Below are positions 9,063 to 17,727 of a DNA stretch of 64,000 nt, one piece after another. Where the stretch lies: positions 1 through 64,000 of the forward strand of contig NZ_JNWK01000028.1 in NCBI RefSeq assembly GCF_000716445.1, given 5' to 3'. The notes beneath the pieces were generated by a model. That model made no database searches and was not told the origin of the DNA. It saw only the letters and a program-made list of their open reading frames with translations. The stretch comes from Streptomyces wedmorensis. Its GTDB lineage: Bacteria; Actinomycetota; Actinomycetes; Streptomycetales; Streptomycetaceae. Each line of letters opens with the position of its first letter. Position 1 is the first letter of the stretch. Made by a program: the position numbers and the translations under genes.

Positions 9063-9671
9063 ATGACCACGACCCCCGCCCCGACCTCGATGGCCACCGG
9101 CAGGACCGATGCCCCGACGCGGCGCGAGCAGATCCTCAAGGAGGCGGCCCGCCTCTTCGCGGCCCGTGGCTTCCACGGCGTGGGCGTGGACGAGATAGGA
9201 GCCGCCGTCGGCATCAGCGGCCCCGGCCTCTACCGCCACTTCCCCGGCAAGGACGCGATGCTCGCCGAGCTCCTCGTCGGCATCAGCGAGCGGCTCCTCG
9301 ACGGCGGCCGGCTCCGGGTCGGCGAAGCCGACGGCGATCCCCGGACCCTCCTCCGCTCCCTCATCGACGGCCACATCGACTTCGCCCTCGACGACCGCCC
9401 GCTCATCACCCTCCACGACCGCGAGCTCGACCGCCTCAAGGACGAGGACCGCAAGCGGGTGCGCCAGCTCCAGCGCCAGTACGTGGAGCTCTGGGTCGCC
9501 GTCGTCCGCGAGCTCTACCCCGACGCCGCCGAATCCGAGGCCCGCACCGCCGTCCACGCCGTCTTCGGCCTCCTCAACTCCACCCCCCACCTCGCCGCCC
9601 TCGGCCGCGGCCCGATGGAAGATCTGCTGAGGCGCCTGGCCCACGGGGCGTTCGGGGCGCTGGGGCGTTAG
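9063..9671 (+). CDS. TetR-family regulator of the liu/acyl-CoA carboxylase operon
   Basis: This 202-residue repressor has a classical TetR HTH near residues 22-68 (RREQILKEAARLFAARGFHG, GVDEIGAAVGISGPGLYRHF, PGKDAM) and an all-helical ligand-binding domain. It is divergent from accD1-accA1-hmgL-acdH and surrounded by paired palindromes, so it probably represses that operon until an acyl-CoA intermediate binds. The AUG at 9063 was chosen rather than an upstream TTG because a -10 box stands directly before it. The ligand is inferred from the operon. Confidence 0.9.
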   Translation: MTTTPAPTSMATGRTDAPTRREQILKEAARLFAARGFHGVGVDEIGAAVGISGPGLYRHFPGKDAMLAELLVGISERLLDGGRLRVGEADGDPRTLLRSLIDGHIDFALDDRPLITLHDRELDRLKDEDRKRVRQLQRQYVELWVAVVRELYPDAAESEARTAVHAVFGLLNSTPHLAALGRGPMEDLLRRLAHGAFGALGR

Positions 9672-9699
9672 GGGGCGGGCGGTACGGGGCGGCGTCCGC

Positions 9700-11409
9700 T
9701 CACAGTTCGACGTCGGCGCCCACGGCGGCCTCGTCCTCGCTCTCGGCCTCCGCCCCGAGCTCCGCCTCGATGAACGCCCGGATCCCGAGCTCCACGGTGT
9801 TCTGGAGGAACGCGAACTCGGACTCCGTGATCGTGCCGCGCTGCGCGTCCATGATCTGCCGGTGGACCAGGTGCTCCGTGCCCGGTCCGACGATGGTGAT
9901 CTCATAGCTGATCCAGTCCGCCATCAGCGGTGTGTTGCCCGGCACGGGCGGCATGTCGGACCCGGCCTGCTCCGGGGCGTGCTGCATGGTCGCCCTCACC
10001 CGCAGCTGGATGCGGTAGCCCTCCGTGCTCAGCTGGCGGACATAGCGGCGCAGGCCTATCTCCATCGCCAGCTGCTCCGTGTTCACGGCGTTGGTGCCGA
10101 TCACGAGGTTGTTCGGGATGTTCGGCCCGCTGTCCCCGTCACCGATCAGATGGCACCACTCGTACTTGGCCAGGACGCCCGGCGCTCCGCCCATCGAACC
10201 CCCGGCGTCCATCCACTCATGTGCCTGGGTTCCCGCCATGGCCTGGGAGGTGCTCCGACCCGCCGTGCGCCGGTCGTGCAGGGGCGGCCTCGACACGCCC
10301 GTCTGCTCGCGCGTCGACCCGGTCAGGCCGGCCATGAGGTACGCGGTGTCGAACGCGGCCTCGGTCCTGAACCGACGGTCGTCGTTCAGGAACCGGTCGT
10401 CGCTCCGGTCCTCCTCGACGTGGAAGACGAAGGGCTGCGTGGCGTCCGTGGGAAGGGCGGCGAAGTCGTCGTGCTCCTGCGGGCCGAGCTGCTCGTCCAG
10501 GTCGAGTCCGTGGCGTACCGCGATCTCCGACACGTTCGCGCCGGGTGCCCACGGGTACTGCGGGTTGGGAGTCCAGCGATGCTCGAACAGGTACGTCCTG
10601 CCCTGCGAGCCGCGCCCGTTCGACCGGGGCGTCTGCGAGAGGACCCGGAAGAGCATCTCCGGGTTGATGTGCGTCGCGGACGCCGCGTCATTGGCGAGTT
10701 CGACCCGGTAGTTGAAATAGGCGGAGTGGTAGCTCGCGATGAAACTGGTCTGCAGGGAGCCGCCCCGAGTGGCCGTGTTCGGCGGCCGCCAGCCGGCGTC
10801 CCGGTAGACGGTGATCGTCTCCACGTCGCCGTAGTCGGCGTCCGGATGCGCCGCGCCCTCGGGCACGGAAGGGTGGGCGCCCTCGCACACGGCGGGGATG
10901 ACCAGCGTGTCGAGGCCCGCCATGGCCTGCGCCTGCGCCTCGCGCACGTCCCTCTCGGCGCGGGGCCGGCTCAACTGGTACGGGGTCCAGGCCAGGTTGA
11001 ACAGGTCGAGGGACGGGAACGACGAGCTCTGCTGCGAGGCCTGGCTGCTCAGCGTGCCCTGGCTCGACTGACTGCCGAAGTCGGACTGCTGGGTCCCCAT
11101 GTGCAGGTCCCCGTCCCCGTCGAGGCTCCCCTGATGGCCGTTCCACATCCGCTGGACGGCGAGGCCCGCGCCGTCCCCCGCGGACTCCTGCACGGCGCCG
11201 CTCCCGCCGGACTCCCGCGCCCACGCGTGCCCCGTCCCGCGGAGCAACCCGACGACCGCCGCGTTCCCGGCGGCGCGCTGCAGCGCCAACAGCCCCCGAG
11301 GCGGCCGCGCGTCCGCCCCGCTCACCCGCGCGTCCTCCGGCGCACGGCCACGGCTGGTCCTGGTCGGCGCGGGATTCTCGTCGCTGCGCAAAGGAGCCTC
11401 TTTCGGCAC
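9700..11409 (-). CDS. Putative nuclease toxin/effector with N-terminal LQRxAGN segment
   Basis: The 569-residue protein starts MPKEAPLRSDENP. Residues 40-58 read GLLALQRAAGNAAVVGLL, the LQRxAGNxAV segment typical of DUF4157-type and contractile-injection-system-associated effectors in actinomycetes. A Ser/Gln-rich linker follows (SDFGSQSSQGTLSSQASQQ, about residues 105-125). Near residues 400-450 is HEWMDAGG ... KYEWCHLIGDGDSG ... NNLVIGTNAVNTEQ, a His- and Asn-rich arrangement like the HNH/His-Me-finger nuclease domains of polymorphic toxins. There is no signal peptide. No immunity gene was recognised beside it: the neighbours are the TetR regulator and an unrelated phosphatase-like gene. 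An injected or released nuclease is a reasonable inference, but the nuclease fold is judged only by eye. Confidence 0.8.
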   Translation of the reverse strand: MPKEAPLRSDENPAPTRTSRGRAPEDARVSGADARPPRGLLALQRAAGNAAVVGLLRGTGHAWARESGGSGAVQESAGDGAGLAVQRMWNGHQGSLDGDGDLHMGTQQSDFGSQSSQGTLSSQASQQSSSFPSLDLFNLAWTPYQLSRPRAERDVREAQAQAMAGLDTLVIPAVCEGAHPSVPEGAAHPDADYGDVETITVYRDAGWRPPNTATRGGSLQTSFIASYHSAYFNYRVELANDAASATHINPEMLFRVLSQTPRSNGRGSQGRTYLFEHRWTPNPQYPWAPGANVSEIAVRHGLDLDEQLGPQEHDDFAALPTDATQPFVFHVEEDRSDDRFLNDDRRFRTEAAFDTAYLMAGLTGSTREQTGVSRPPLHDRRTAGRSTSQAMAGTQAHEWMDAGGSMGGAPGVLAKYEWCHLIGDGDSGPNIPNNLVIGTNAVNTEQLAMEIGLRRYVRQLSTEGYRIQLRVRATMQHAPEQAGSDMPPVPGNTPLMADWISYEITIVGPGTEHLVHRQIMDAQRGTITESEFAFLQNTVELGIRAFIEAELGAEAESEDEAAVGADVEL

Positions 11410-11655
11410 AGGGATACAGGCACCTTCTGGATACGGGGCCCGGGGCCGGCGCGACCAGGAACCGAAGGGCAGCGGCGGGGGCAGGGAAAGGTGGCCGGGC
11501 GTTCCCGGACGCGGCGGGGTGCGGGGACGCGAGGATCAGCCGGCCCCCGGCGGGAGCGAGGCCGTGGCGGGCGACCGCCGTTCCTCCAAGAGAGCGGGAA
11601 CACACGGGTCCACGAGGCGGAACCGGTTGCCCCGTACCGGCCTTACTCGGACAGA

Positions 11656-12438
11656 ATGAGCACCATGCCGATACTCAGCCGCCCCGCCCTCGTCGAGCAC
11701 CTCGTCCGCACCCGGATCGCGGGAGACGTCGCCACCCCGCGCGACAACAACCTCTCCCACTACCGCAAGCTCGCCAACGGCGACCGGCACTACTGGTTCG
11801 GCCTGGAGTTCGGCGACCGCTGGACCGACGAGCAGGACGTGCTCGCCGTCATGGCCGAACGCTGCGGCGTCATCGACGACCCCGCCCACCGCGTCGGCCA
11901 GGACACCATCGACCCCGAACTCACCGTCGACGGCCTGGACCGGCTGGCCGCCCGGCTGCGGAAGGCCGCCGCGGGCCGGGAGCGCGTCCTCTTCGCGACC
12001 GGCCACCCCGGCGCGCTCATCGACGTCCACAGCCGGGTCGCCGCCGCGCTGCGCGCCCAGGGCTGCGACATCGTGCGCATCCCCGGCGGGCTCGTCGCCG
12101 ACGAGGGGTACGTGGTGCAGTTCGCGGACGTGGCCGTCTTCGAGCGCGGGGCCAGCCTCTGGCACACCCACTCTCCCGAGCCGATGAACGCGATCCTCGA
12201 CGCGCTCGGGGAGTCCGGGCGGCCCGACCTCGTCGTCGCCGACCACGGCTGGGCGGGGCGTGCCGGTCAGCGCGGCATCGACGCCGTCGGCTACGCGGAC
12301 TGCAACGACCCGGCGCTGTTCCTCGCCGAGGCCGAGGGCACCCTCCAGGTCACCGTCCCCCTCGACGACCACGTCCTCGACCCGCGCTTCTACGAGCCGA
12401 TGACGGCGTACACGCTGGAGGCGGCGGGCCTCGCCTGA
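11656..12438 (+). CDS. Phosphatase-type conserved protein
   Basis: The 260-residue product (MSTMPILSRPALVEHLVRT) belongs to a family usually labelled 'phosphatase' in Streptomyces. Visible features are LFATGHPGALIDVHSRVAAA, IVRIPGGLVADEGYVVQFAD and DLVVADHGWAGRAGQRGIDA, with several conserved His and Asp that could bind metal. The C-terminal half TLQVTVPLDDHVLDPRFYEP is strongly conserved in the relatives I remember. It is a stand-alone gene, divergent from the nuclease-like protein and convergent with the CDF transporter 16 bases downstream. Substrate is unknown and the phosphatase label is based on family naming only. Confidence 0.75.
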   Translation: MSTMPILSRPALVEHLVRTRIAGDVATPRDNNLSHYRKLANGDRHYWFGLEFGDRWTDEQDVLAVMAERCGVIDDPAHRVGQDTIDPELTVDGLDRLAARLRKAAAGRERVLFATGHPGALIDVHSRVAAALRAQGCDIVRIPGGLVADEGYVVQFADVAVFERGASLWHTHSPEPMNAILDALGESGRPDLVVADHGWAGRAGQRGIDAVGYADCNDPALFLAEAEGTLQVTVPLDDHVLDPRFYEPMTAYTLEAAGLA

Positions 12439-12454
12439 TCGGGCCCCGGCCGGG

Positions 12455-13405
12455 TCAGGCCTGCCCCGACGGCCCGGCCCGGCGCTGGGCCACGCCCGGT
12501 GTCGGGTCCAGGTACACGCGGCGGATCGACGGGAAGCGCTCGCGGAGCTGGGCCTCCGCGTCCTCGCACGCCCATTCCACCTGCTCCGCGGACGCCACGT
12601 CCCGGAAGTCGATCTTCGCCGCGACCAGGACCTCCCCGGGGCCCTGGATCAGGGTGATCAGGTCGAGGACGTCGACGACGTGCGGGACGGTCAGGATCTC
12701 CTCGCGGATGCCGGACCGCATCCGCGACGGGGCCGGGCGGCCGATGAGGAGTTCGGCGTTGGAGCGGCCGAGGACCCAGGCCACGTAGACGAGCAGGACG
12801 CCGATGAGGATCGACGCGATGCCGTCCCAGACGCCGGAGCCGGTGAGCTGGCCGCCGAGGAGGCCGGCGGCCGCGAGCATGAGGCCGGTGAGGGCGGCGG
12901 AGTCCTCCATGACGACGGCCTTGACGGTGGTGTCGGGGGTGAGCCGCAGGTAGGCGGCGAAGGGGGCCCTCATGCGCTCGGCCTCGGCCTTGACCTGCCG
13001 GACGCCGGTCCGGAGGGAGAAGCCCTCCAGGACGAAGGCGACGGCGAGGACGACGTACGAGATCGTCGGGTCGCCGAGCTCCTCGCCGTGGGTGAGGGTG
13101 TGGATGCCGTCGTAGACGGAGAAGACCGCGCCGCCGACGAAGGTCGCGACGGCCGCCAGCATCGCCCACACGTACCGTTCGCCCGCGTAGCCGAGGGGGT
13201 GGTCCTCGTCGGCGGGCTTCTCGCTGCGCTTGAGCGCGGTGAGCAGCATGGCCTCGGTGACGGTGTCGGCGACCGAGTGGGCGGCCTCGGAGAGCATGGC
13301 GCTGGAGCCGCTGACGAGGCCCGCGACGACCTTGGCGGCGGCGATCCCGAGGTTCGCCACCGCCGCCACGATCACCGTGAAGGTGCTTTCGCTGTTTTCC
13401 GTCAT
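12455..13405 (-). CDS. Cation diffusion facilitator family transporter
   Basis: This 316-residue membrane protein has the CDF layout: TM1 near residues 9-30, TM2 with the metal-site motif SEAAHSVADTV (His43 and Asp47), about six TM segments in all, and a cytoplasmic C-terminal domain (PHVVDVLDLITLIQGPGEVL) that usually dimerises. It exports a divalent metal such as zinc, iron or manganese in exchange for protons. The ATG at 13405 is preferred to the longer open frame. The thioesterase gene ends only 23 bases upstream, so read-through from that operon is possible. Confidence 0.88.
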   Translation of the reverse strand: MTENSESTFTVIVAAVANLGIAAAKVVAGLVSGSSAMLSEAAHSVADTVTEAMLLTALKRSEKPADEDHPLGYAGERYVWAMLAAVATFVGGAVFSVYDGIHTLTHGEELGDPTISYVVLAVAFVLEGFSLRTGVRQVKAEAERMRAPFAAYLRLTPDTTVKAVVMEDSAALTGLMLAAAGLLGGQLTGSGVWDGIASILIGVLLVYVAWVLGRSNAELLIGRPAPSRMRSGIREEILTVPHVVDVLDLITLIQGPGEVLVAAKIDFRDVASAEQVEWACEDAEAQLRERFPSIRRVYLDPTPGVAQRRAGPSGQA

Positions 13406-13428
13406 GAATCGGACGGTATGTTCGGTCG

Positions 13429-14298
13429 TCAGCGCGGGACGCGAACGACACCCTCCTGGATGACGGAGATCGCGAGCCGCCCGTCCTGCGTGAAGATCCG
13501 CGCCTGGCCCAGGCCGCGCCCGCCGGACGCAGTCGGCGACTCCTGGTCGTACAGGAGCCACTCGTCGGCCCGGAAGGGCCGGTGGAACCACATGGCGTGG
13601 TCGAGGGAGGCCCCGACGACGTCGCCGACGGCCCAGCCGCCACGCCCGTGGGCGAGGAGCACCGAGTCGAGCAGCGTCATGTCGGAGACGTACGTGGCGA
13701 GGACGACGTGCAGCAGGGGGTCGTCGGCCAGTTTGCCGTTGGTGCGGAACCAGACCTGGGAGCGGGGTTCGCGCGGGGTGCCGACCGTTCCCCACGGGGG
13801 CGTCTCGGCGTAGCGCAGGTCGACGGCCGCGCGGGCCTCGATCAGCCGGTCCGCGACCTCGCGGGGGAGGTGGCGGGGGAGCATCTCGGCCGGTGTGGGG
13901 AGCGACTCCGGGTCCGGGGCGGGCGGCATGTCGCCCTGGTGGTCGAGCCCCTCCTCGTACGCCTGGAAGGACGCCGAGAGGTGGAAGATCGGCTGGCCGT
14001 GCTGGACGGCGACGACCCGGCGGGTGGTGAAGGAGCGGCCGTCGCGGATGCGGTCGACCGTGTAGACGATCGGCGCGCCCGGGTCCCCCGCCCGCAGGAA
14101 GTACGCGTGCAGGGAGTGGGCGAGCCGGTCCGCCGGGACGGTCCGCCCCGCCGCCACCAGCGCCTGGGCGGCCACCTGGCCGCCGAAGACGCGGGGGACG
14201 ATCGAGGGGCGGGACTCGCCCCGGAAGATGTCCTGCTCGATCTGCTCGAGGTCGAGCAGATCGAGCAGGTCATCCAGTGCGTCGTGCGATTGCGGCAC
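13429..14298 (-). CDS. tesB: Acyl-CoA thioesterase II (TesB family)
   Basis: The 289-residue protein has the double hot-dog fold of TesB. Recognisable stretches are PRVFGGQVAAQALVAAGRTV, HSLHAYFLRAGDPGAPIVYT and VVAVQHGQPIFHLSASFQAY in the first half and HAMWFHRPFRADEWLLYDQE near the C-terminus. It hydrolyses acyl-CoA to free acid and CoA. The GTG start directly follows the TAA stop of the upstream acyl-CoA dehydrogenase with no gap, so the two are translationally coupled and probably share fatty acyl-CoA substrates. Confidence 0.92.
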   Translation of the reverse strand: MPQSHDALDDLLDLLDLEQIEQDIFRGESRPSIVPRVFGGQVAAQALVAAGRTVPADRLAHSLHAYFLRAGDPGAPIVYTVDRIRDGRSFTTRRVVAVQHGQPIFHLSASFQAYEEGLDHQGDMPPAPDPESLPTPAEMLPRHLPREVADRLIEARAAVDLRYAETPPWGTVGTPREPRSQVWFRTNGKLADDPLLHVVLATYVSDMTLLDSVLLAHGRGGWAVGDVVGASLDHAMWFHRPFRADEWLLYDQESPTASGGRGLGQARIFTQDGRLAISVIQEGVVRVPR

Positions 14299-15456
14299 TT
14301 ACAGGCCCATCGACTTCGCGATGATCGACTTCATGATCTCGCTGGTGCCGCCGTAGATGCGGTTGACGCGGTTGTCCGCGTACAGGCGGGCGATCGGGTA
14401 CTCGTTCATGTAGCCGTAGCCGCCGTGCAGCTGGAGGCAGCGGTCGATGACGCGGTGCGCGACCTCGGTGCAGAAGAGCTTGGCGCTCGCGGCCTCGGCC
14501 GGGGTCAGCTCGCCGGCGTCCAGGGCCTCCAGGGCGCGGTCGGCGACGGCCTCGGCCGCGTCCACCTCGGCCTGGCAGGCGGCCAGCTCGAACTTGGTGT
14601 TCTGGAAGTGCGCGACCGGCTTGCCGAAGACCGTGCGGTCCGTGACGTACTGCTGGGCGAAGCGGACGGCGGCCTTGGCCTGGGCGTACGCGCCGAAGGC
14701 GATGCCCCAGCGCTCGGAGGCCAGGTTGTGGCCGAGGTAGTAGAAGCCCTTGTTCTCCTCGCCGAGCAGGTCCTCGACCGGCACCTTCACGTCGACGAAC
14801 GCCAGCTCGGCGGTGTCGGAGGTGCGCAGGCCGAGCTTGTCCAGCTTGCGGCCGATGGAGTAGCCCTCGGACTTGGTGTCCACGGCGAAGAGGGAGATGC
14901 CGTGGCGGCGGTCCTCGGCCGTCGGGGCGGACGTGCGGGCGCAGACGATCACGCGGTCGGCGTGGACGCCACCGGTGATGAAGGTCTTCGCGCCGTTGAG
15001 GACGTAGTGGGTGCCGTCCTCGGAGAGCTTGGCGGTGGTCTTCATGCCCGCGACGTCGGAGCCGGTGCCCGGCTCGGTCATCGCCAGCGCCCACATCTCC
15101 TCGCCGGTGACGAACTTCGGCAGGTAGCGCTTCTTCTGCTCGTCGGTGGAGAGCATCTTGATGTAGGGGAGGGCGAGCAGCACGTGGACGCCGGAGCCGC
15201 CGAACTGGACGCCAGCGCGCGAGGTCTCCTCGTACAGGACGGCCTCGAACTTGTGGGTGTCCAGGCCCGCGCCGCCGAACTCCTCGGGCACGTTGATGCC
15301 GAAGATGCCCAGCTCGCCCAGCTTGTCGTAGAACTCGCGCGGCGCCTGGCCCGCGGCGAACCACTCGTCGTAGACGGGGACGACCTCGGCCTCGATGAAG
15401 GCGCGGATGGTCTCCCGGAACGCCTCGTGGTCCTCGTTGAATACGGTACGGCGCAC
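14299..15456 (-). CDS. Acyl-CoA dehydrogenase, long-chain/IVD-type active site
   Basis: The 385-residue flavoprotein runs from MRRTVFNEDHEAFRETIRAF to IIAKSMGL. It has ALAMTEPGTGSDVAGMKTTA and the C-terminal IYGGTSEIMKSIIAKSM. In most acyl-CoA dehydrogenases the catalytic Glu sits in YEGTSEI; here it is Gly. The alternative Glu is present in helix G (NLASERWGIAFG, Glu248), as in long-chain and isovaleryl-CoA dehydrogenases. It forms an operon with the TesB thioesterase and has a CTAAGC-N4-GCTCAG palindrome just upstream. Likely role is beta-oxidation of fatty or branched acyl-CoA. Confidence 0.92.
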   Translation of the reverse strand: MRRTVFNEDHEAFRETIRAFIEAEVVPVYDEWFAAGQAPREFYDKLGELGIFGINVPEEFGGAGLDTHKFEAVLYEETSRAGVQFGGSGVHVLLALPYIKMLSTDEQKKRYLPKFVTGEEMWALAMTEPGTGSDVAGMKTTAKLSEDGTHYVLNGAKTFITGGVHADRVIVCARTSAPTAEDRRHGISLFAVDTKSEGYSIGRKLDKLGLRTSDTAELAFVDVKVPVEDLLGEENKGFYYLGHNLASERWGIAFGAYAQAKAAVRFAQQYVTDRTVFGKPVAHFQNTKFELAACQAEVDAAEAVADRALEALDAGELTPAEAASAKLFCTEVAHRVIDRCLQLHGGYGYMNEYPIARLYADNRVNRIYGGTSEIMKSIIAKSMGL

Positions 15457-15493
15457 GGTGCGACTCCTCCGGTGTGCGGGGCGGGCCCATTGT

Positions 15494-15509
15494 CTAAGCG
15501 CTTGCTCAG
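15494..15509. promoter_or_regulatory. Probable TetR-type operator of the dehydrogenase/thioesterase operon
   Basis: CTAAGC-GCTT-GCTCAG is an inverted repeat with one mismatch, 37 bases upstream of the acyl-CoA dehydrogenase start. Its position and shape suit a TetR-family fatty-acid regulator that is not encoded next to it. Confidence 0.5.
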
Positions 15510-15536
15510 CCTGTCGTCAACGAAGTTACCCAGCAG

Positions 15537-16757
15537 TCACCCACCCTGTCCAGACTCCTCGCCTGTGATCCAGGCCCGCCCCACGGAGTCGTACCCGTAC
15601 AAGGGCCGCCCCTTCGCCCCGCTCGTCCGAAAGGGTGCGCCGTCCTCGTCCCCGATCCGGACCGTGCCCCGGCGCCCCTCCGAGCTCCACTCCAGCTCCA
15701 GGTACCAGCGGCAGTCGCACCCCGCCGCCCCCGCAAAGACCAGCAGCTCCTCCGGCTCGGCGACGCTGACCGCGTACGGGAAGGAGACCGCCGGGAGCGT
15801 CCGGCCCTCCTCCCCGGAGGCGTCGTACCCGTCCAGCGCCCGCGCCACCGGCCGCGGCCGGTCCAGGTCCACCTCGAAACGGCGCGGCGTCACCGCCCCG
15901 CCGCACCCGTCGTCCGTCCGGTACGCCGCCCACGGCAGCGGCGCGCCCCGCTCGACCACCCGCACGTGCAGCGCCTGGAGCACCACCGCCGCCGCGCTCT
16001 TCCCCTGCACCGACACCCGTACCAGCGTCTCCCCGCCGTCCACGGCCCCCTGCGCCGTCGCCCAGTTCCGCGCGTCGGCCGCCTCCGGCGGGGGAGGGGG
16101 CGTCCGCCGCACGAGATAGGTGTGCCCGCACCCGTTCTTCCAGAGGTCCGAGGCGACCGTCCACGTCAGTGGCGCCGGTGGTTCGGCGGCCCGCTCCCGG
16201 GTCTTCCCGGGCAGGAGTACGGCTCCGAGCGTCACCGTCCCCACCACCGCCAGCGCCCCGCAGACCACGCCCACCCCTCCCCACCGGCGCCTCCGCCGCT
16301 CGGACGGGAGGCCCGGCACGCGCGCGTGCACGGGTTCCGGCTGCGGCGCGTGCACGGCCTCCGGCTCCAGCTCCGGCTCCGGGGCTGACGCGGGCTCCGG
16401 GGCCGGCTTCGCCTCCGGCTCGGGCTCGGGCTTCGCCCCCGCGCCGGGCTCGGCCGCCGCCTCCGGCTCGGGCTTCGCCCCCGCGCCGGGTTCCGGTACC
16501 GGAGGGCGGCGGGCGCCGTCCGCGCGGGTCCAGGCCACCTCCAGGGCCCGCCGCTCCTCCTCGTCCGCCCCGCACAGCAGGGCGAGGCGGTCGACCACGG
16601 CGAACTCCTCCGGGACGGTCGCGCCGGAGCAGTAGCGGTGGAGGGTGGACGCGCTGACGCTCAGGCGCCGGCCCAGCGCCTCGTAACTCCTCCCGTCCCG
16701 CGCCTTCAGCGCGCGCACGAGCCGCGCGAACTCCTCGACGGTGGCGTCCTTCGGCAT
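15537..16757 (-). CDS. Membrane-anchored protein with cytoplasmic HTH and extracellular domain
   Basis: The 406-residue product starts MPKDATVEEFARLVRALKAR. Residues 1-75 are an XRE-like HTH (SYEALGRRLSVSASTLHRYC) of the kind common in actinomycete proteins. A low-complexity linker rich in Pro and Glu (PEPGAGAKPEPEAAAEPG, about 85-145) leads to one membrane segment near 165-187 (GVGVVCGALAVVGTVTLGAV). The outer part has several Cys (KNGCGHTYLV, DDGCGGAV, GAAGCDCRWYLEL) that may form disulfides. The ATG at 16757 was chosen as the first with the HTH intact. It may pass an envelope signal to DNA, but a target is not known. Confidence 0.8.
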   Translation of the reverse strand: MPKDATVEEFARLVRALKARDGRSYEALGRRLSVSASTLHRYCSGATVPEEFAVVDRLALLCGADEEERRALEVAWTRADGARRPPVPEPGAGAKPEPEAAAEPGAGAKPEPEPEAKPAPEPASAPEPELEPEAVHAPQPEPVHARVPGLPSERRRRRWGGVGVVCGALAVVGTVTLGAVLLPGKTRERAAEPPAPLTWTVASDLWKNGCGHTYLVRRTPPPPPEAADARNWATAQGAVDGGETLVRVSVQGKSAAAVVLQALHVRVVERGAPLPWAAYRTDDGCGGAVTPRRFEVDLDRPRPVARALDGYDASGEEGRTLPAVSFPYAVSVAEPEELLVFAGAAGCDCRWYLELEWSSEGRRGTVRIGDEDGAPFRTSGAKGRPLYGYDSVGRAWITGEESGQGG

Positions 16758-16920
16758 TCCATCCCCCTCGCCCCTGCGTCCCACCCTTCACGTTCTGGCA
16801 CGTCAGCGGGGGTGGAATGGTTCCGGGACGGATGACGGGCGCGTCACCGTTGCGGGCGGCGGGCGGCGGCCGGACGCTGGTGGAGCACTGACCGAACGAC
16901 CCGACGGGGGATCCACCACC

Positions 16921-17529
16921 ATGAACAAGCTCCGTATCGCACTCGCCACCGCCGCCGCTGCCGCCCTGGGCCTCGCGGCCCTCGCCACGGCCCCGGCGCA
17001 GGCCGCCGCCCAGCCCGCCTTCCTCGCCGCCTCCCAGATGCCGCCGTCGTCGACGCCGTGGACCGCCACCCAGGTCTTCGCCGGCGTCCCGGAGAACGGC
17101 GGCGTTCTCTGCGCCCCGTACAAGATCCCGGCGCAGAACACCCGCTACCGCGAGTTCAGCACCGAGCTCGACACCAACGGCGTCCAGGTCACCACCGTCG
17201 CCCGCACCGAGGCCGACGCCGTGAAGCTGGTCGACACCCTCCGCAAGGCCCTCGCCGGCTGCGGCCCCCTCCTTGAGCGGCAGAACCCGGGCCTGCGGGC
17301 CGTCAGCGCCTCCCACGGCAAGCTCGCCGTCGAGGAGGGCGCCTGGGTCTACAGCCTGGACACCGCCGACCCGCAGATCGGCACCACCGACATCCACCTC
17401 TTCTCCGTCGGCCGCGACGGCCGCACCGTCACCCTCGTCCGCTGGGGCCAGATGGGCGACTTCGACGACGCCCCGCTGACGGCCTTCAAGACGACGACCC
17501 GTACTGCCGTGAACAAGCTCTGGACCTGA
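16921..17529 (+). CDS. Secreted PknH-sensor-like protein
   Basis: The 202-residue precursor has a signal peptide (MNKLRIALATAAAAALGLAA, cleavage near APAQAAA). The mature part resembles the PknH-type extracellular sensor domain: an early Cys (GVLCAPYKIPAQNTRY), a second Cys (ALAGCGPLLERQNPGL) and a C-terminal beta-rich region (TTDIHLFSVGRDGRTVTLVR). The GGGGGA ribosome site precedes the ATG by six bases. It is divergent from the membrane-anchored HTH protein. Role is unknown; an exported ligand-binding protein is likely. Confidence 0.75.
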   Translation: MNKLRIALATAAAAALGLAALATAPAQAAAQPAFLAASQMPPSSTPWTATQVFAGVPENGGVLCAPYKIPAQNTRYREFSTELDTNGVQVTTVARTEADAVKLVDTLRKALAGCGPLLERQNPGLRAVSASHGKLAVEEGAWVYSLDTADPQIGTTDIHLFSVGRDGRTVTLVRWGQMGDFDDAPLTAFKTTTRTAVNKLWT

Positions 17530-17600
17530 CGCAGCGTCATCCTGATGAACGCTTGACTACTCAGGGTGACGGTGAAGTCGCGCAGTACCTCCATTCGGGT

Positions 17601-17627
17601 GATACTGGGACATGAGTAATTCATGTC
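17601..17627 (+). promoter_or_regulatory. Promoter -10 with adjoining palindromic operator for the protease pair
   Basis: A -10-like GATACT (17601-17606) is followed at once by the perfect palindrome GACATGA-GTAAT-TCATGTC (17609-17627). The expected transcription start falls inside the palindrome, so a bound repressor would block the metalloprotease gene about 100 bases downstream. Confidence 0.5.
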
Positions 17628-17727
17628 GGCGCGCTCGTGTGTAGAGCCGAGCAGCCCATCCGTCATCAGGCCGGTCGGGGGGAATCCGGCGGGGGATCAT
17701 TTCGAATGTGATGCGAAAGGACGCGTC

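Noticed and set aside
16371..16500. Repeats in the HTH protein gene considered as a CRISPR or satellite array
   Set aside because: They are coding repeats for a Pro/Glu/Lys linker in one frame with no spacers.
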